Positions 17,457 to 27,700 of a stretch of DNA of 64,000 nt are shown here, one piece after another. The translations under genes were made by a program, and so were the position numbers. The first letter of the stretch is position 1. The number at the start of each line of letters is the position of its first letter. The stretch is taken from contig JAFKGQ010000019.1 of NCBI GenBank assembly GCA_017307755.1, positions 67,001 to 131,000 of the forward strand, written 5' to 3'. Below the pieces are notes generated by a model. It did not search any database. It was not told the origin of the DNA and was given only the letters and a program-made list of their open reading frames with translations. Source of the DNA: Chitinophagaceae bacterium. GTDB taxonomy: Bacteria > Bacteroidota > Bacteroidia > Chitinophagales > Chitinophagaceae.

Positions 17457-19162
17457 AAGTTATAGTTCCAAATATCTCCGGATCGCATGGTTAGTGCAGG
17501 ACTGGTATACAATAAAGTGGTGCCATCGGTATCGTATATATAAAAATGCCCCGTTTCTATATCGGTATTCATATAGAGCCTGATCCTGTCCGGACCGTAA
17601 GCCCTTTCTACATCCCCCCAACGCGCACCTGTTCCATCGCTGATAAAGATAACTTTTTTCTGCAGCCATTTGGCGTGGATGGCATTATGGTCCAGCGAGG
17701 ACACGGGCCCTGCGCCGTAAAGTACGCCATACAGTCTGTTGTCTTTTGCTACATAGCCGGCGGAGGTGATGTATTTATCCGCGTTGCTTAGGTTGGTCAA
17801 CAGCTGCTGGCTAGCGGAAAAGTTCGTGGGTGAAGCGCCCAGGCTGTATTTTAAAAAACTGCCGTTCAGGTGAAGCGCCATCATGTAGTAGCCTGTACTG
17901 TTATACGTGAATTTTTTTACATCCTGGGCCACCAGCCCTTCCGGCAGCACATCTCCGGTGTAGGTAAAATTGATCATGTCGGTACTGGTGGCATGATGCA
18001 CTGCAAATGCGTTGCCCGTATTGGTATAATTGAAGTCGTTGAAGTAGAGGTGGAAGACCCCGTTCTCGTAGTAGATGACATTGGAACCGTTGACATCTGC
18101 CAGGCTCCAGTTGGGATAGCCATTCATGGTGATCAGGTAGCTGGCGCTGCCTGCATTAGGCGTCCAGTTGACACCATTAGTAGAGGTAGCATAGGCCGGC
18201 TTGTTCAACTGCGGGGAACCGGGCAGGGTGGTGTAGTACATGAGCCAGCTGCCATCCGGCTTTTTCATCACCGTTTCGTTATTGACATGGGTCATGACCC
18301 CATGGTCGATCATCAGAGCATGTGGGTTAAAGCTGAGGAAATTGTCATTACTTACAGTGATAGATATCCGGTCATGACCGTCGGTGGTCCCATCCCATCC
18401 GCCGAAATAGATGTTCCAGGCCCCGCCATTGCTCACTATGTACGGGGCATAGACGTTGCTGTTGCCTCCTGCATTTGCTGTAATAATAGGGTTCCTGGCA
18501 TCGTAGTTCCAGTTGGAGATCTTATTGGGGTTGAAGGTGCCGGATCCGACACTCCTTATTTCATTTTCCCTGTTTGTGTTGTTATTGCCCTGCCAGGTAA
18601 AGTTATTGAGTCCGGCATCATACCCGGCCCCTACCTCAGCAAGCTGGAAAACGATATTGCCGTAATCGTCTTTGCCCAGTTTGGTGGCGACAATGCGGAT
18701 GCCGTTGGTATTTACGGTGGCGGGCAGGGGTAATATCACCCATTCTGTCTGCGGGTTGGGAAAGGCGGTATCACTCCGGGAGAGTACCCAACTGCTCCCG
18801 TTTGACCAGTAGATATCGAACTTAACAGGAAAGCCCTGCGCCCCCGTATGGTCATACCGCGGCAGCATTTTGATATAGTTCACATCGTGGAAGCCGTTGA
18901 ACCAGTAAGCCACCCATTCCGTGCTGTTCACGTCTGACCGGGTATTGGAGCTCCATACTGTAGTCGCACTGCTGTCCTTCAGTGCCGCATTTGACCATAG
19001 CTGTGAAGAGGTGGCCACGCTGGTGACAGGAATATCTGTAGGTTGCCAGGTGATCGCGCGGGGCAGCGTCGTTCCCCGTTGAGAAGTCCGGACAGAGGCT
19101 TTCTTACAGCCTCCCCACACGATAAGGAGGCAGATAATGACTAATAAATTACGGTATTTCAT
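17453..19162 (-). CDS. Surface lipoprotein with discoidin (F5/8 type C) domain and GH43-like beta-propeller
   Basis: 569 residues. The signal ends in a lipobox at WGGC (Cys19). Residues about 45-190 look like an F5/8 type C (discoidin/CBM32) carbohydrate-binding domain (VWSSNTRSD, WVAYWFNGFHDVNYIKMLPR, IRIVATKLGKDDYGNIVFQLAEV). Residues about 210-480 carry five-bladed propeller repeats of the GH43/GH32/GH117 superfamily: NVYAPYIV, GGWDGTTDGHDRISITVS, NNETVMKKPDGSWLMYYTT, NGVNWTPNAG, NDFNYTNTGNAFAVHHATS. Catalytic acids of a specific family cannot be assigned. It may bind or cleave a glycan at the cell surface. The gene starts 2 bp after the upstream hydrolase stop and overlaps the rhamnosidase start. 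Confidence 0.72.
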   Translation of the reverse strand: MKYRNLLVIICLLIVWGGCKKASVRTSQRGTTLPRAITWQPTDIPVTSVATSSQLWSNAALKDSSATTVWSSNTRSDVNSTEWVAYWFNGFHDVNYIKMLPRYDHTGAQGFPVKFDIYWSNGSSWVLSRSDTAFPNPQTEWVILPLPATVNTNGIRIVATKLGKDDYGNIVFQLAEVGAGYDAGLNNFTWQGNNNTNRENEIRSVGSGTFNPNKISNWNYDARNPIITANAGGNSNVYAPYIVSNGGAWNIYFGGWDGTTDGHDRISITVSNDNFLSFNPHALMIDHGVMTHVNNETVMKKPDGSWLMYYTTLPGSPQLNKPAYATSTNGVNWTPNAGSASYLITMNGYPNWSLADVNGSNVIYYENGVFHLYFNDFNYTNTGNAFAVHHATSTDMINFTYTGDVLPEGLVAQDVKKFTYNSTGYYMMALHLNGSFLKYSLGASPTNFSASQQLLTNLSNADKYITSAGYVAKDNRLYGVLYGAGPVSSLDHNAIHAKWLQKKVIFISDGTGARWGDVERAYGPDRIRLYMNTDIETGHFYIYDTDGTTLLYTSPALTMRSGDIWNYNL

Positions 19163-19164
19163 AT

Positions 19165-20964
19165 TTATTTGGTTGTATAATGGAAGTTAAACCGGCCTGC
19201 GGGGGCCACGTCGCCATTGATGATAAAGTCCGCGATCTCTCCTTCCTGCTGCATGTTGTCGCTCCATTTGAAGCCGAGATCAATTTCGCCGCTGATACCC
19301 AGCAAGGCCTTGGGTATTTTGATCTCCAGTTTGTTGCCACCGGCGGCATAGTCCAGTTCACCTGCCTTCCGCCAGTACCAGGAGCCATCTGTTTTTTCCA
19401 GTATCGCTTTCCTGCCGGGGTTGATACGGTTGACTACGAAGTCATACCCTTCCCAGCCGGTATTCTTGTTATTGTCCACATCGATGAACAGTCGCATCCA
19501 TCCCCGGCCGATGCTGGGGGTGAGGGGATCTGCTGTTTCTACATAGAAGTAGAGATTATCTTTATCCCTGGCGACTTTGGCCAGCACAATATCGTTGCGG
19601 CCTGTGTTGTTGGTGTAGTACAGGCTGCCCCAGCCGGGGCTGTTGCGATGCAGGGTATTTCCCTTGTAGGAGGCGAATGCAGGTGTAACTGTGTTCCATT
19701 CGGTGAATTGCCCGTCGATATGTATGGTCAGCGGTGCAGACACCGGCTGGGGTGCAGGCATTCCTTTGAACTTCCTGATATTGCTCACCATCTGGTAATA
19801 GTAATTGTCGCCATGCCCCCCTTTCATGGGCTCCACATCACGGCTGCCTTCTTCGTTGAATTCATCCGGGAAGGCATTGGTTTGCTGCTGCCATACATCG
19901 TAACGGCCCGCTACCCATTCGTTCCAGCCTGTGATAAAGATAAATTCAGGGTCAAGCTCCAATGCCCGGTCCCATTGTTCCTGGAAGTTGTAACCTTTGT
20001 TCACGGCGCCGGGTTCAGTGATCTGTCCTTTTTTGAAGGTATAGCTTCTGCCGAAGGCGCCGGGGGCATTCATGGCGGTGAGTCCCCTCTCCTTACTCCA
20101 GTTCTGCGCCACGCCTACGGTGACCTGTTCAAAGCCCCCATCCTTGTTCTTTACAAATCCATGCTGGGGATAGATCTCCAGCCAGCCCCAATGGTCGGGT
20201 TCTTCCGGGCCCTTGTCGTACACAGGCTGACCAGGCCGGAAGGTGAAGAAGTTTTTCATTTCCGCCTTAAGTGCGGGGTCATTCTGTCTGCCCGCGATAT
20301 CATCCGCAAATTCGGGCATACCCATTACAAGGGGTTTGCCTTTCCAGATGAACCAGAGGTCTTTGTATTTACCCGGCTTATAGAGGTCTGTATAGATCTC
20401 CTTCAGGATCTCTTTTCCGCCATCGTTGAGCCAGAAGGGCAGCATGAATGCTATTTGCGGGGTTTTCACGCCGTCTTTACGGGCCCTGGTAAATACTTCG
20501 CAGAGCTTCATGTAAGACTCTTTCCAGGTGATGTTGCCATTGGTGCAGTCGAAAATGATCACATCTACACCGGCATCTGCCAGCATCTCCGCATGCTTGC
20601 GCAGCACCCATTCATCGGTGTCGAGGTAGTAGCCTAATAAAGGCTCGCCCCAAAACCAGGGACTATTGCGCTTGGGCCAGATGGGATTATTGTAGTCGTC
20701 GATGGCCTTCGGGTCGCGTGCAAGATATTCTGTCACGTTGAATGGCGGGTTTTCCTTTCCCGGCCGGGTATGCCAGGTCCAGTAGAACAAGCCTACGAAT
20801 TTATTTTTCCGGGGTGGCCCTACTTCTTCATAACCGGGCAGCTTCCTGCCCAGCGCATCCGTGGCGATCAGATTAGACTGGTAGCCCGCCGGGGTTTGGG
20901 CACACAGGAACAAAGGCGCAAACAGGAGGGGGATGCAGATGGTTCGATAGTTGATGATGGACAT
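19165..20964 (-). CDS. GH71/GH99-like glycoside hydrolase with C-terminal CBM9-like domain (copy A)
   Basis: 599 residues from ATG 20964; the frame extends to 21033 but that adds a polar leader inside the neighbour gene. The signal peptide ends in LCAQ. The body is a TIM-barrel of the GH71/GH99-like type: VGLFYWTWH near residue 60, MLADAGVDVIIFDCTNG on the third strand, YKDLWFIWKGKPLV, and the active-site-like strand ITGWNEWVAGRY with candidate catalytic Glu349. After residue about 415 a beta-sandwich CBM9/DOMON-like domain follows (IDGQFTEWN, LYFYVETADPLTP, TGWEGYDFVVN). Family members include endo-alpha-mannosidases and alpha-glucanases; the bond cut here is unknown. It is a paralogue of the adjacent copy B. 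Confidence 0.75.
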   Translation of the reverse strand: MSIINYRTICIPLLFAPLFLCAQTPAGYQSNLIATDALGRKLPGYEEVGPPRKNKFVGLFYWTWHTRPGKENPPFNVTEYLARDPKAIDDYNNPIWPKRNSPWFWGEPLLGYYLDTDEWVLRKHAEMLADAGVDVIIFDCTNGNITWKESYMKLCEVFTRARKDGVKTPQIAFMLPFWLNDGGKEILKEIYTDLYKPGKYKDLWFIWKGKPLVMGMPEFADDIAGRQNDPALKAEMKNFFTFRPGQPVYDKGPEEPDHWGWLEIYPQHGFVKNKDGGFEQVTVGVAQNWSKERGLTAMNAPGAFGRSYTFKKGQITEPGAVNKGYNFQEQWDRALELDPEFIFITGWNEWVAGRYDVWQQQTNAFPDEFNEEGSRDVEPMKGGHGDNYYYQMVSNIRKFKGMPAPQPVSAPLTIHIDGQFTEWNTVTPAFASYKGNTLHRNSPGWGSLYYTNNTGRNDIVLAKVARDKDNLYFYVETADPLTPSIGRGWMRLFIDVDNNKNTGWEGYDFVVNRINPGRKAILEKTDGSWYWRKAGELDYAAGGNKLEIKIPKALLGISGEIDLGFKWSDNMQQEGEIADFIINGDVAPAGRFNFHYTTK

Positions 20965-20974
20965 ACGATATAGA

Positions 20975-22885
20975 TTACTGTTTTTTCCAGATACAACGGT
21001 AATTGAAACGTCTGTTGGGTGCGCTGTCGCCACTGGTGCAGAGTGAAACCGGGTCTTTCAGGTCGCGGACATTGTCGTTCCAGTGGTAGTCCAGCACAAA
21101 AGCATCGCCCGTGAGACCAAGGAGGGCACGAGGTACCGCCAGCTCCAATGCATTGTTTTTATACCGATAGTTCAATCTGCCCAGCTCTTTCCAGTCGCCG
21201 GCGCCGGCATCATACCGCATGAGCGTAGTGGTTTGCTCATCCACAATGTTCCTGTTGATAAGGAAATCATAGCCGTACCATCCGGTGGAAGGATCCCGAT
21301 CGGCATCTATCAGGAGCAGCATCCAATTGCTGCCGGAAGAAGGTGTAAGGGCGTCCGCTGTTTCCGCATAGAAGTAGATATTACTATTGTCCACGGCTAC
21401 TTTACAGGTGACGATATCATTGCGCCCGGAGCTGTCGGTATAAAAACTGCCGCCATATCCTTTATGGCTGCGGTGGTATACATCGCCCCTGGTATCGCGG
21501 TATTCCACGGAGATTTTTTTCCAGTCGGCGAAATTTCCGTCTATATTCATCCGTGACAACCCTTTCAGCTCGGATATGGGACGAACCCCCGAATACCGGC
21601 GGATGTTCTGTGCCATTTGCATGTAATAGTTGTCGGTATAACCTCCCTTCATGGGCTGAATGGTACGGTTGAATTCCGCGTTGTATTGATCTACAAAGAA
21701 GTAAGAACTGTTGCGGCGCATGAAAGGTGTTGTCTTACCCTCGCCTGGCTGATATTTGCCGGCTGTCCATTCGTTCCAGTCGTTGATGTAGAGGAATTCG
21801 GGATCTACCTTGAGGGCTTCTTCCCATCTTTCCTGGAAGTAGATGCCATAGCCCTCCGGGTGACTCACTGTTTTTTTCAGCCAGGGCACATAGGCCGGTC
21901 CTGCCAGGTCGTATTGATCCAGTTGCGGCTCTCCTTTCTCCCTTGACCAGGATTTCCCCACGAGGCTTGCAGGGTGTTGCGCAGGGGTGACGGCGGCTTC
22001 TTCCTTTTTCCCCAAATGCCGGGAAACCAAGCTGTCTGGACCCATAGCCCTCACCTTAGCATCACCCAAGTCGTACCCAAAGCTCCAGTTGTCCTCCGTT
22101 CCTACAAAACGCTTGCCGGCCCATTCGTAGTAGCCCCACCACATGGTACGGAGAGTGAAGAAATCCTTCACTTCCCTGGTATAGTCATTCCCCTTGACAT
22201 CTATACTCCCGTTGGCATCCACGCTGGGATAGCTGTTGTAAAGCAGCAGGGGCTTATAGTCCCAGTAGAACCAAAGGTCCTTGTATTTTTTCTCTTTATA
22301 AATTTTATCGTACAGGTCCTGCACCACGGTGATCACCGGCCCATTGAAGGCCCAAAAGCAGAACCGGGGAACCTTGTTGCCCTCGGACCGCATTTTCTCC
22401 ATGACGGTAAATACCGTATCCCACTCGCTCCAGTAGCGCACAGCATTCGTTACGTCCATGATCAGCACATCCACGCCCGCATCCGCCAGCATCGACATAT
22501 CTTTCCGGATGACATACTCATCCTTACTCAGAAAATAGCCCATTTCCGGCTCTCCCCAATGATAGGAGCCCTCTTTCCACCCCGGATGACGGGCATCGAG
22601 CCTGGCAGCCGTATCTGCGGCCAATACCTTGGTCACATCCCCGGAATATGGACTTTTCAAATCGGCCAGGTTATCGCTGTGCCAGGTGATATAAAAAATA
22701 CCTACCACCCGTCGCTTGTCTTTTTTAGCAGGTCCCGCTGCCTGTACGTCCGGCATCGACCGGCCAAGCGCATCGGTAGCTACCCAGGTATCCGGGTACA
22801 AATCGCGGTAGTACTTTTCCTGCGCCTGAACCATGCACGGCAATTGAGTGGATAATCCCAGCAGCAGGATCAACAATTCTTTCAT
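20975..22885 (-). CDS. GH71/GH99-like glycoside hydrolase with C-terminal CBM9-like domain (copy B)
   Basis: 636 residues with a signal peptide ending VQAQ. It has the same layout as copy A, 10 bp downstream: VGIFYITWH, MLADAGVDVLIMDVTN, YKDLWFYWDYKPLL, INDWNEWTAGKY with candidate catalytic Glu372, then a CBM9-like domain (IDGNFADWK, IYFYAETADALTPSSG, TGWYGYDFLINR). Copy B has a longer central loop (residues about 265-320, including a charged LGKKEEAAVTP stretch) absent from A, so the two probably differ in substrate subsites. It starts 24 bp after the second SusD gene and belongs to the PUL transcript. Confidence 0.75.
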   Translation of the reverse strand: MKELLILLLGLSTQLPCMVQAQEKYYRDLYPDTWVATDALGRSMPDVQAAGPAKKDKRRVVGIFYITWHSDNLADLKSPYSGDVTKVLAADTAARLDARHPGWKEGSYHWGEPEMGYFLSKDEYVIRKDMSMLADAGVDVLIMDVTNAVRYWSEWDTVFTVMEKMRSEGNKVPRFCFWAFNGPVITVVQDLYDKIYKEKKYKDLWFYWDYKPLLLYNSYPSVDANGSIDVKGNDYTREVKDFFTLRTMWWGYYEWAGKRFVGTEDNWSFGYDLGDAKVRAMGPDSLVSRHLGKKEEAAVTPAQHPASLVGKSWSREKGEPQLDQYDLAGPAYVPWLKKTVSHPEGYGIYFQERWEEALKVDPEFLYINDWNEWTAGKYQPGEGKTTPFMRRNSSYFFVDQYNAEFNRTIQPMKGGYTDNYYMQMAQNIRRYSGVRPISELKGLSRMNIDGNFADWKKISVEYRDTRGDVYHRSHKGYGGSFYTDSSGRNDIVTCKVAVDNSNIYFYAETADALTPSSGSNWMLLLIDADRDPSTGWYGYDFLINRNIVDEQTTTLMRYDAGAGDWKELGRLNYRYKNNALELAVPRALLGLTGDAFVLDYHWNDNVRDLKDPVSLCTSGDSAPNRRFNYRCIWKKQ

Positions 22886-22909
22886 ATTTCCGATTATTTA
22901 AAGGTGATC

Positions 22910-24679
22910 CTACCATCCCTGGTTTTGCCAGTTTACCCCGGACAACCCGATGATCTTATTTACTTCGTCCTGGTCGATAGGGTACATCAGGTATTTATCC
23001 GCGGAACAACCCCTGTCCGCAAATTTGAACCTGGTATACGTCAGGTTGGCGCCATTTTGGGTGATCCGCATGCCCGTGACGAATTTGTCTGTTTGACCGA
23101 GTATCTTCCAGCGGCGGACATCGAAGTACCGATGCTCTTCGAATGCCAACTCTATACGGCGCTCGTTGCGGTATTTCTGTTCGAAATCCTGATTGCTCAT
23201 GCCCAGCGGAAAGCCTGGCATGCCAGCCCTGGCCCTTACTGCGCTCACGGCCTCCCTTGCCGTCATGGAAGTGCCGTTGATGGTGACAGGCGCATCGGGA
23301 CCTGCAGACTGGTACGCCGCTTCCGCGAAGTTGAGGTACAGCTCCGCCAGGCGGAACAAACGGATCGCGCCGTCCGCATCATTGCCTTGACCCGACTGGG
23401 AATTGTTGAATTTGCGCTGATAATAACCGGTCCGGGTATGTGTACGGTCATTGTCCGAAATGCCGTCTGCACCGCCGGCAAACGACTGCACTGTTTGACC
23501 GGCAGGGTTGTTCAGATATCGTACGGCTCCATTGTAATAAATAGAGGCATAAAACCTGGGATCACGGCCAGCATAGGGGTTGGCCGGATCATAGCCCGAA
23601 GCAGAATTTACCATCGGCGTCAGCCGGCCGGCATCGCTATAACCCGTAATCGGCGCTTCACCATTCGCCATTTCATAGCTGTCTACAAGATCCTGAGTGG
23701 GACAAGGACCGGCCTTTATCATATACGGAGTGGAAGGCATCCCTGCATATTTCCACACCTGCATTTGCCCACCGGACTGGTAAATGGTTTCCTTATCCAC
23801 CGTGCGCTGATCGTTGGAACTGGTAATGAAGTAGAGCGCATAGGCATTCTGGGCCGTGGAGGGGGACGGCACTGCATCGAAAAGCTTATAGTCGTTGGCC
23901 AGGCATTGAAATAAGGCCTCCCCGTTGACGCGGGTAGCATCCGCCCAGGTATAGGAACCGTCCGACCACAGCGGACTGGCCGCATAGGTCACAGCTTCCG
24001 ATTTGATGGCATACGCTACTGCCCTGGTCATGATGCCGAACTGGTTGTCATAAATATTCCAGGAAAAACCCAACTGTGAATTCGGCGCCGCCAAAGCTGA
24101 ATCGCAATCGCCCAGGATGAACTTTACCACTTCTCCAAATTTGGCGCGATGGTCTTTTGAAAAGTCGTGGTCGATGCCCAGGGGCTTGTCGAAAACAGGC
24201 GCCCCGCCATATCGCTTGATCAACTGCAGATAGTACAGGGCCCGCAGCGTACGGGCCTGTGCTGTCCAGCCGGCTTTTTCTTCATCTGTAACAATCACCG
24301 ACGCCGTCCTGATGTGCTGGAGAAAAGTGTTGCATTTGTCGATACCCTGGAAAAGCTGCGCCCAGGGACTACCGTCTTCAGAGTATGCTGAAAAGGTTGC
24401 AGCAGTAACGCTGCCGGCATACCACCTCGCATACTTCGATCCGGGAGTAATATCATCCGCATCCTGCGCCTCGTCCGAATAGGAAGCCCGGTCCATATAA
24501 GGACCCGGACAAAAACCATAGCAAGCGTTGAGATAGCCCCTGACCCTGTTGTAGTCGGTAAATGCCTGATCAACGGAAGTAAGCCGCCCATCGGGGGGCA
24601 GATCGAGCTTCTTATTGCAGGCGACCATCAGCAGTAAGGCAGCCAGGCAATGCATCAATTGTATTGTTCTCAGTTTCAT
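22910..24679 (-). CDS. SusD/RagB-family glycan-binding lipoprotein (second PUL pair)
   Basis: 589 residues from ATG 24679, where the signal peptide is compact and the lipobox is LMVAC (Cys21); the longer frame to 24718 would run into the SusC stop. RagB/SusD features are the N-terminal KKLDLPPDGRLTSVDQAF stretch, the TPR helices (RTLRALYYLQLIKRYGGAPV), the DPRFYASIYYNG loop, and the C-terminal FAEAAYQS, NERRIELAFEEHRYFDVRRWK segment. It caps the SusC encoded 35 bp upstream and binds the incoming oligosaccharide at the surface. Confidence 0.94.
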   Translation of the reverse strand: MKLRTIQLMHCLAALLLMVACNKKLDLPPDGRLTSVDQAFTDYNRVRGYLNACYGFCPGPYMDRASYSDEAQDADDITPGSKYARWYAGSVTAATFSAYSEDGSPWAQLFQGIDKCNTFLQHIRTASVIVTDEEKAGWTAQARTLRALYYLQLIKRYGGAPVFDKPLGIDHDFSKDHRAKFGEVVKFILGDCDSALAAPNSQLGFSWNIYDNQFGIMTRAVAYAIKSEAVTYAASPLWSDGSYTWADATRVNGEALFQCLANDYKLFDAVPSPSTAQNAYALYFITSSNDQRTVDKETIYQSGGQMQVWKYAGMPSTPYMIKAGPCPTQDLVDSYEMANGEAPITGYSDAGRLTPMVNSASGYDPANPYAGRDPRFYASIYYNGAVRYLNNPAGQTVQSFAGGADGISDNDRTHTRTGYYQRKFNNSQSGQGNDADGAIRLFRLAELYLNFAEAAYQSAGPDAPVTINGTSMTAREAVSAVRARAGMPGFPLGMSNQDFEQKYRNERRIELAFEEHRYFDVRRWKILGQTDKFVTGMRITQNGANLTYTRFKFADRGCSADKYLMYPIDQDEVNKIIGLSGVNWQNQGW

Positions 24680-24714
24680 CTGTAAATATTTTTTGATAAC
24701 CATAAGTCGCTTTG

Positions 24715-27700
24715 TCAAAAAGTTATATTAACCCCCACATTATATACCCTGTACACCGGGAACCCTGCATAACCGCTGCCTTCCGGACCATAATCCTTCG
24801 ATCTCATCTTATCCCAGGTGATCAGATTCTGTCCGCTCAGCAATACCCTGATCTTTTCCGCGGCGATCGCTTTGGCCGCAGCGGCCGGGAGCGTGTAAGC
24901 CAGTTCAACATTCTTCAGTCGCAGGTATGCCCGGTTGTAAGCATAATAATCACTGAGCTGATGACTGCTGCTTTGAGATAAGGAAAGCGCCGGCGCAGTG
25001 ATCTTTTGCCCTTTCTCGTATCGCTCCTGCGTCCAGGCATTCCTGTGCAGGGAGCCGAACACCCCGTCATAGGATGTTTCATAGACGCCGATCCCACTCT
25101 CTATAGTCGTGTAGTTGCCGATGCCCTGGAAGAGGAAGTTCAATGCCAACGACTTGTAGTTCAACCCGCCGGATACCGCATATACCACGCGGGGTAATGA
25201 GCCGGTGCCGATAGGGGCCGCATCGCCGTCATCTATTACACCATTATGGTTCAGGTCGCGGTATTTCAGGTCTCCCAGCCGGGGCTCGCCGACCCTTGAA
25301 TAATCCACTGTATTGTTACCCAGTTCTGCCTGTGTATTGAAGAATCCATTGCCGTTGCTGCGATCTACCAGGAAACCCCATTGCTGGCCTACGGAATAGC
25401 CTTCCTGCCTTTTCCTGTAAGCATAGTCTCCGGTGAGTGTGGCTTCATTGATATCGATGACTATATTCCTGGCATAACTGAACATGGCGCCCAGGTTAAA
25501 GCCAAGGTTGCGGCTGACCTGCCTGCTGTAGTTGACCGTTATCTCATACCCTTTATTCTCAAAAATGCCTGTGTTGAATTTGGGATAGTAATTCAGCGGG
25601 ACGCCCTGGTAGCTGGGAACAGTGCCTGTAGCATCCACCACCATATTATCCATCCGCTCGTGAAACAAATCTGCGGTGATCGTGAGCGCATTGAAAAGAC
25701 CGATATCGATGCCCAGGTTCTTTTTGGCAGATATTTCCGCACTGATATTCGGATTGGCCCTGGTTCTTTCGTCGATATTGTATTGCAGGTACCCGATGGG
25801 GCCGCCTCCATTCAGCCGTATATCGTTGAGATAGGCATAACGGTTCAAACCGCTCTGATCGTTGCCTGCTTTCCCGTATGAAGCCCTTATCTTCAAATAA
25901 CTGAGCCATTGCCGCTGGGCTTTCAAAAAAGACTCGTTGGAGAGCACCCAGGCTACGGCAACAGCGGGCGTACTGGCATAACGGTGATTGCGGGCATATT
26001 GATCGGAACCGGAATAGCCCAGGTCCAGTTTTGCATAATACCTGTCGTCGTATCCGTAAGCGGCTTCGACCCCTGAATTGACGCGGTTATAAGGCAACAA
26101 CCAGGGAGAAGATACATCCGACTTCGTCAGGCTTTGGTAGAACATATAACCCATGCCGCTTACGTTGTGTTTGCCGAAAGAGCGATTGTAGTTGACCGCC
26201 GCCTTATAAGTGAGATGATAGTAATAGCCGCTGGTTTTACTGTAGGCAAGCGGGGTATTATTATGGTCCCCGGATCTTTGAAAGATCAGAGCGTTAGGGC
26301 TGTCTGCATTTATCCATCTTTCAAAATCCTGTGTGGTGCCCAGGCTGCCGACGGAATTGGTCTGATAGGCGAATAGACCTGTCAGGTCAAGCCCCTTGGT
26401 CAGAAAGCTCATATCCAGGTCCAGCCCAAACTGGGAATTGATATTAGTGACAGTGTGCCTGTAATAACCGCTGCGGTTCAGCAGGCCATAAGTGGGGTTG
26501 GTGTTATTCCGGGTGGCGATCACCTTGCCCACCGGGTCGATGACCTTACCCGAACTGTCCAGCGTCGCAGGCGTCACAGGGCCATACACGGTGGAAGGAG
26601 TATTGAAAATGCTGCTATAAACCGCCGCATTGCCCGCGCCAGGCGTTCTTTCCCTTTTGATATTGCCGGCGAGCCGTACGAAAGTTTTCAGGTATTTATT
26701 GATGTTCATATCCACGTTGGACCGGAAGTTGACCCAAACATTGTTGGCATTGGGATTGTATTTGGGCTGATCTGTCTTGAAATAGCCGCCCTGGTGCATC
26801 ACGTTGATGTTAGAGAAGAACTGGACCTTATCATTGCCGCCGGTAAGGTTCACGCTGACACGCTGCATACTGGCCAGGTCTTTCATGAACATGTTATACC
26901 AGTTGTTGTTCGGGTACAATGTCCGGTTGGCGCCCGATTCGAAGTTCGCGATTTGTTCTTGTGTAAAAGGAAGGGGAGAAATTCCATCGTTGGCCGATGC
27001 CTGGTTCCTCAGCGCTGCATATTCCGCCGAACTGAAAAAGGATGGCTTGGTGGTGGCCTGCTGTACGGACTGGTCAAATGAAACCTTTACTTGCAGTGGC
27101 CCTTTTATCCCTCTTTTCGTTTTGATCACTATGACCCCGTTCGCGCCCTGGATGCCATAAATAGCTTGCGTGGAGGCGTCTTTCAGAATACTGACGGATT
27201 CGATCTCGTTGGCAGAGATATATTCCAGGGTCTGGCTGGCGTTGTAGGCCACTGGTATGCCGTCGATGACGACCAATGGACTATTGAGCCTGATGGAAGA
27301 AAGTCCCCTGACATATAAATTGGTATTTGCCCTCGAAAGCTCCGAATAAGTTTCCATAGTGGTCAGTCCCGCCAGACGGCCTGCCAGGGTTTGCGTGAAG
27401 TTGGCGACAGGCGCTCGTTCCAGCTCCTCGCCACTGACCGTGGACACAGCCCCCGAAACCTCTCTGCGCAATTGGGACGTATAGCCTAGTTGCACCACTT
27501 CATCTTTTTTATGCACGTCCGGCAGCATCCTGACATCGATGGTCCCATTGTCCGCCAGCCTGATGGTTTGTGTATCATACCCTTTCCCGCTGACAATAAT
27601 AGCATCGCTGTTGTCGTCGACGGTCAGGATATAGTCCCCCCAGATACTGGTGCGGGTCCCGTTCTTCCCTCCCGAGGAATTGATGACCACGCCTGCCAGC

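Noticed and set aside
17870..18733. Plus-strand ORF of 287 codons
   Set aside because: Antisense to the discoidin/propeller lipoprotein, which is clearly coding; repeated V, I and G content follows from the opposite strand's codon use.
19180..20637. Long plus-strand ORF of 485 codons
   Set aside because: It is antisense to GH99-like copy A, which has signal peptide, domains and a close paralogue. The antisense frame shows no domain or signal.
21974..22855. Plus-strand ORF of 293 codons
   Set aside because: Antisense shadow of GH99-like copy B with no recognisable protein features.
22904..23914. Plus-strand ORF of 336 codons
   Set aside because: Antisense to the second SusD gene; no homology seen.
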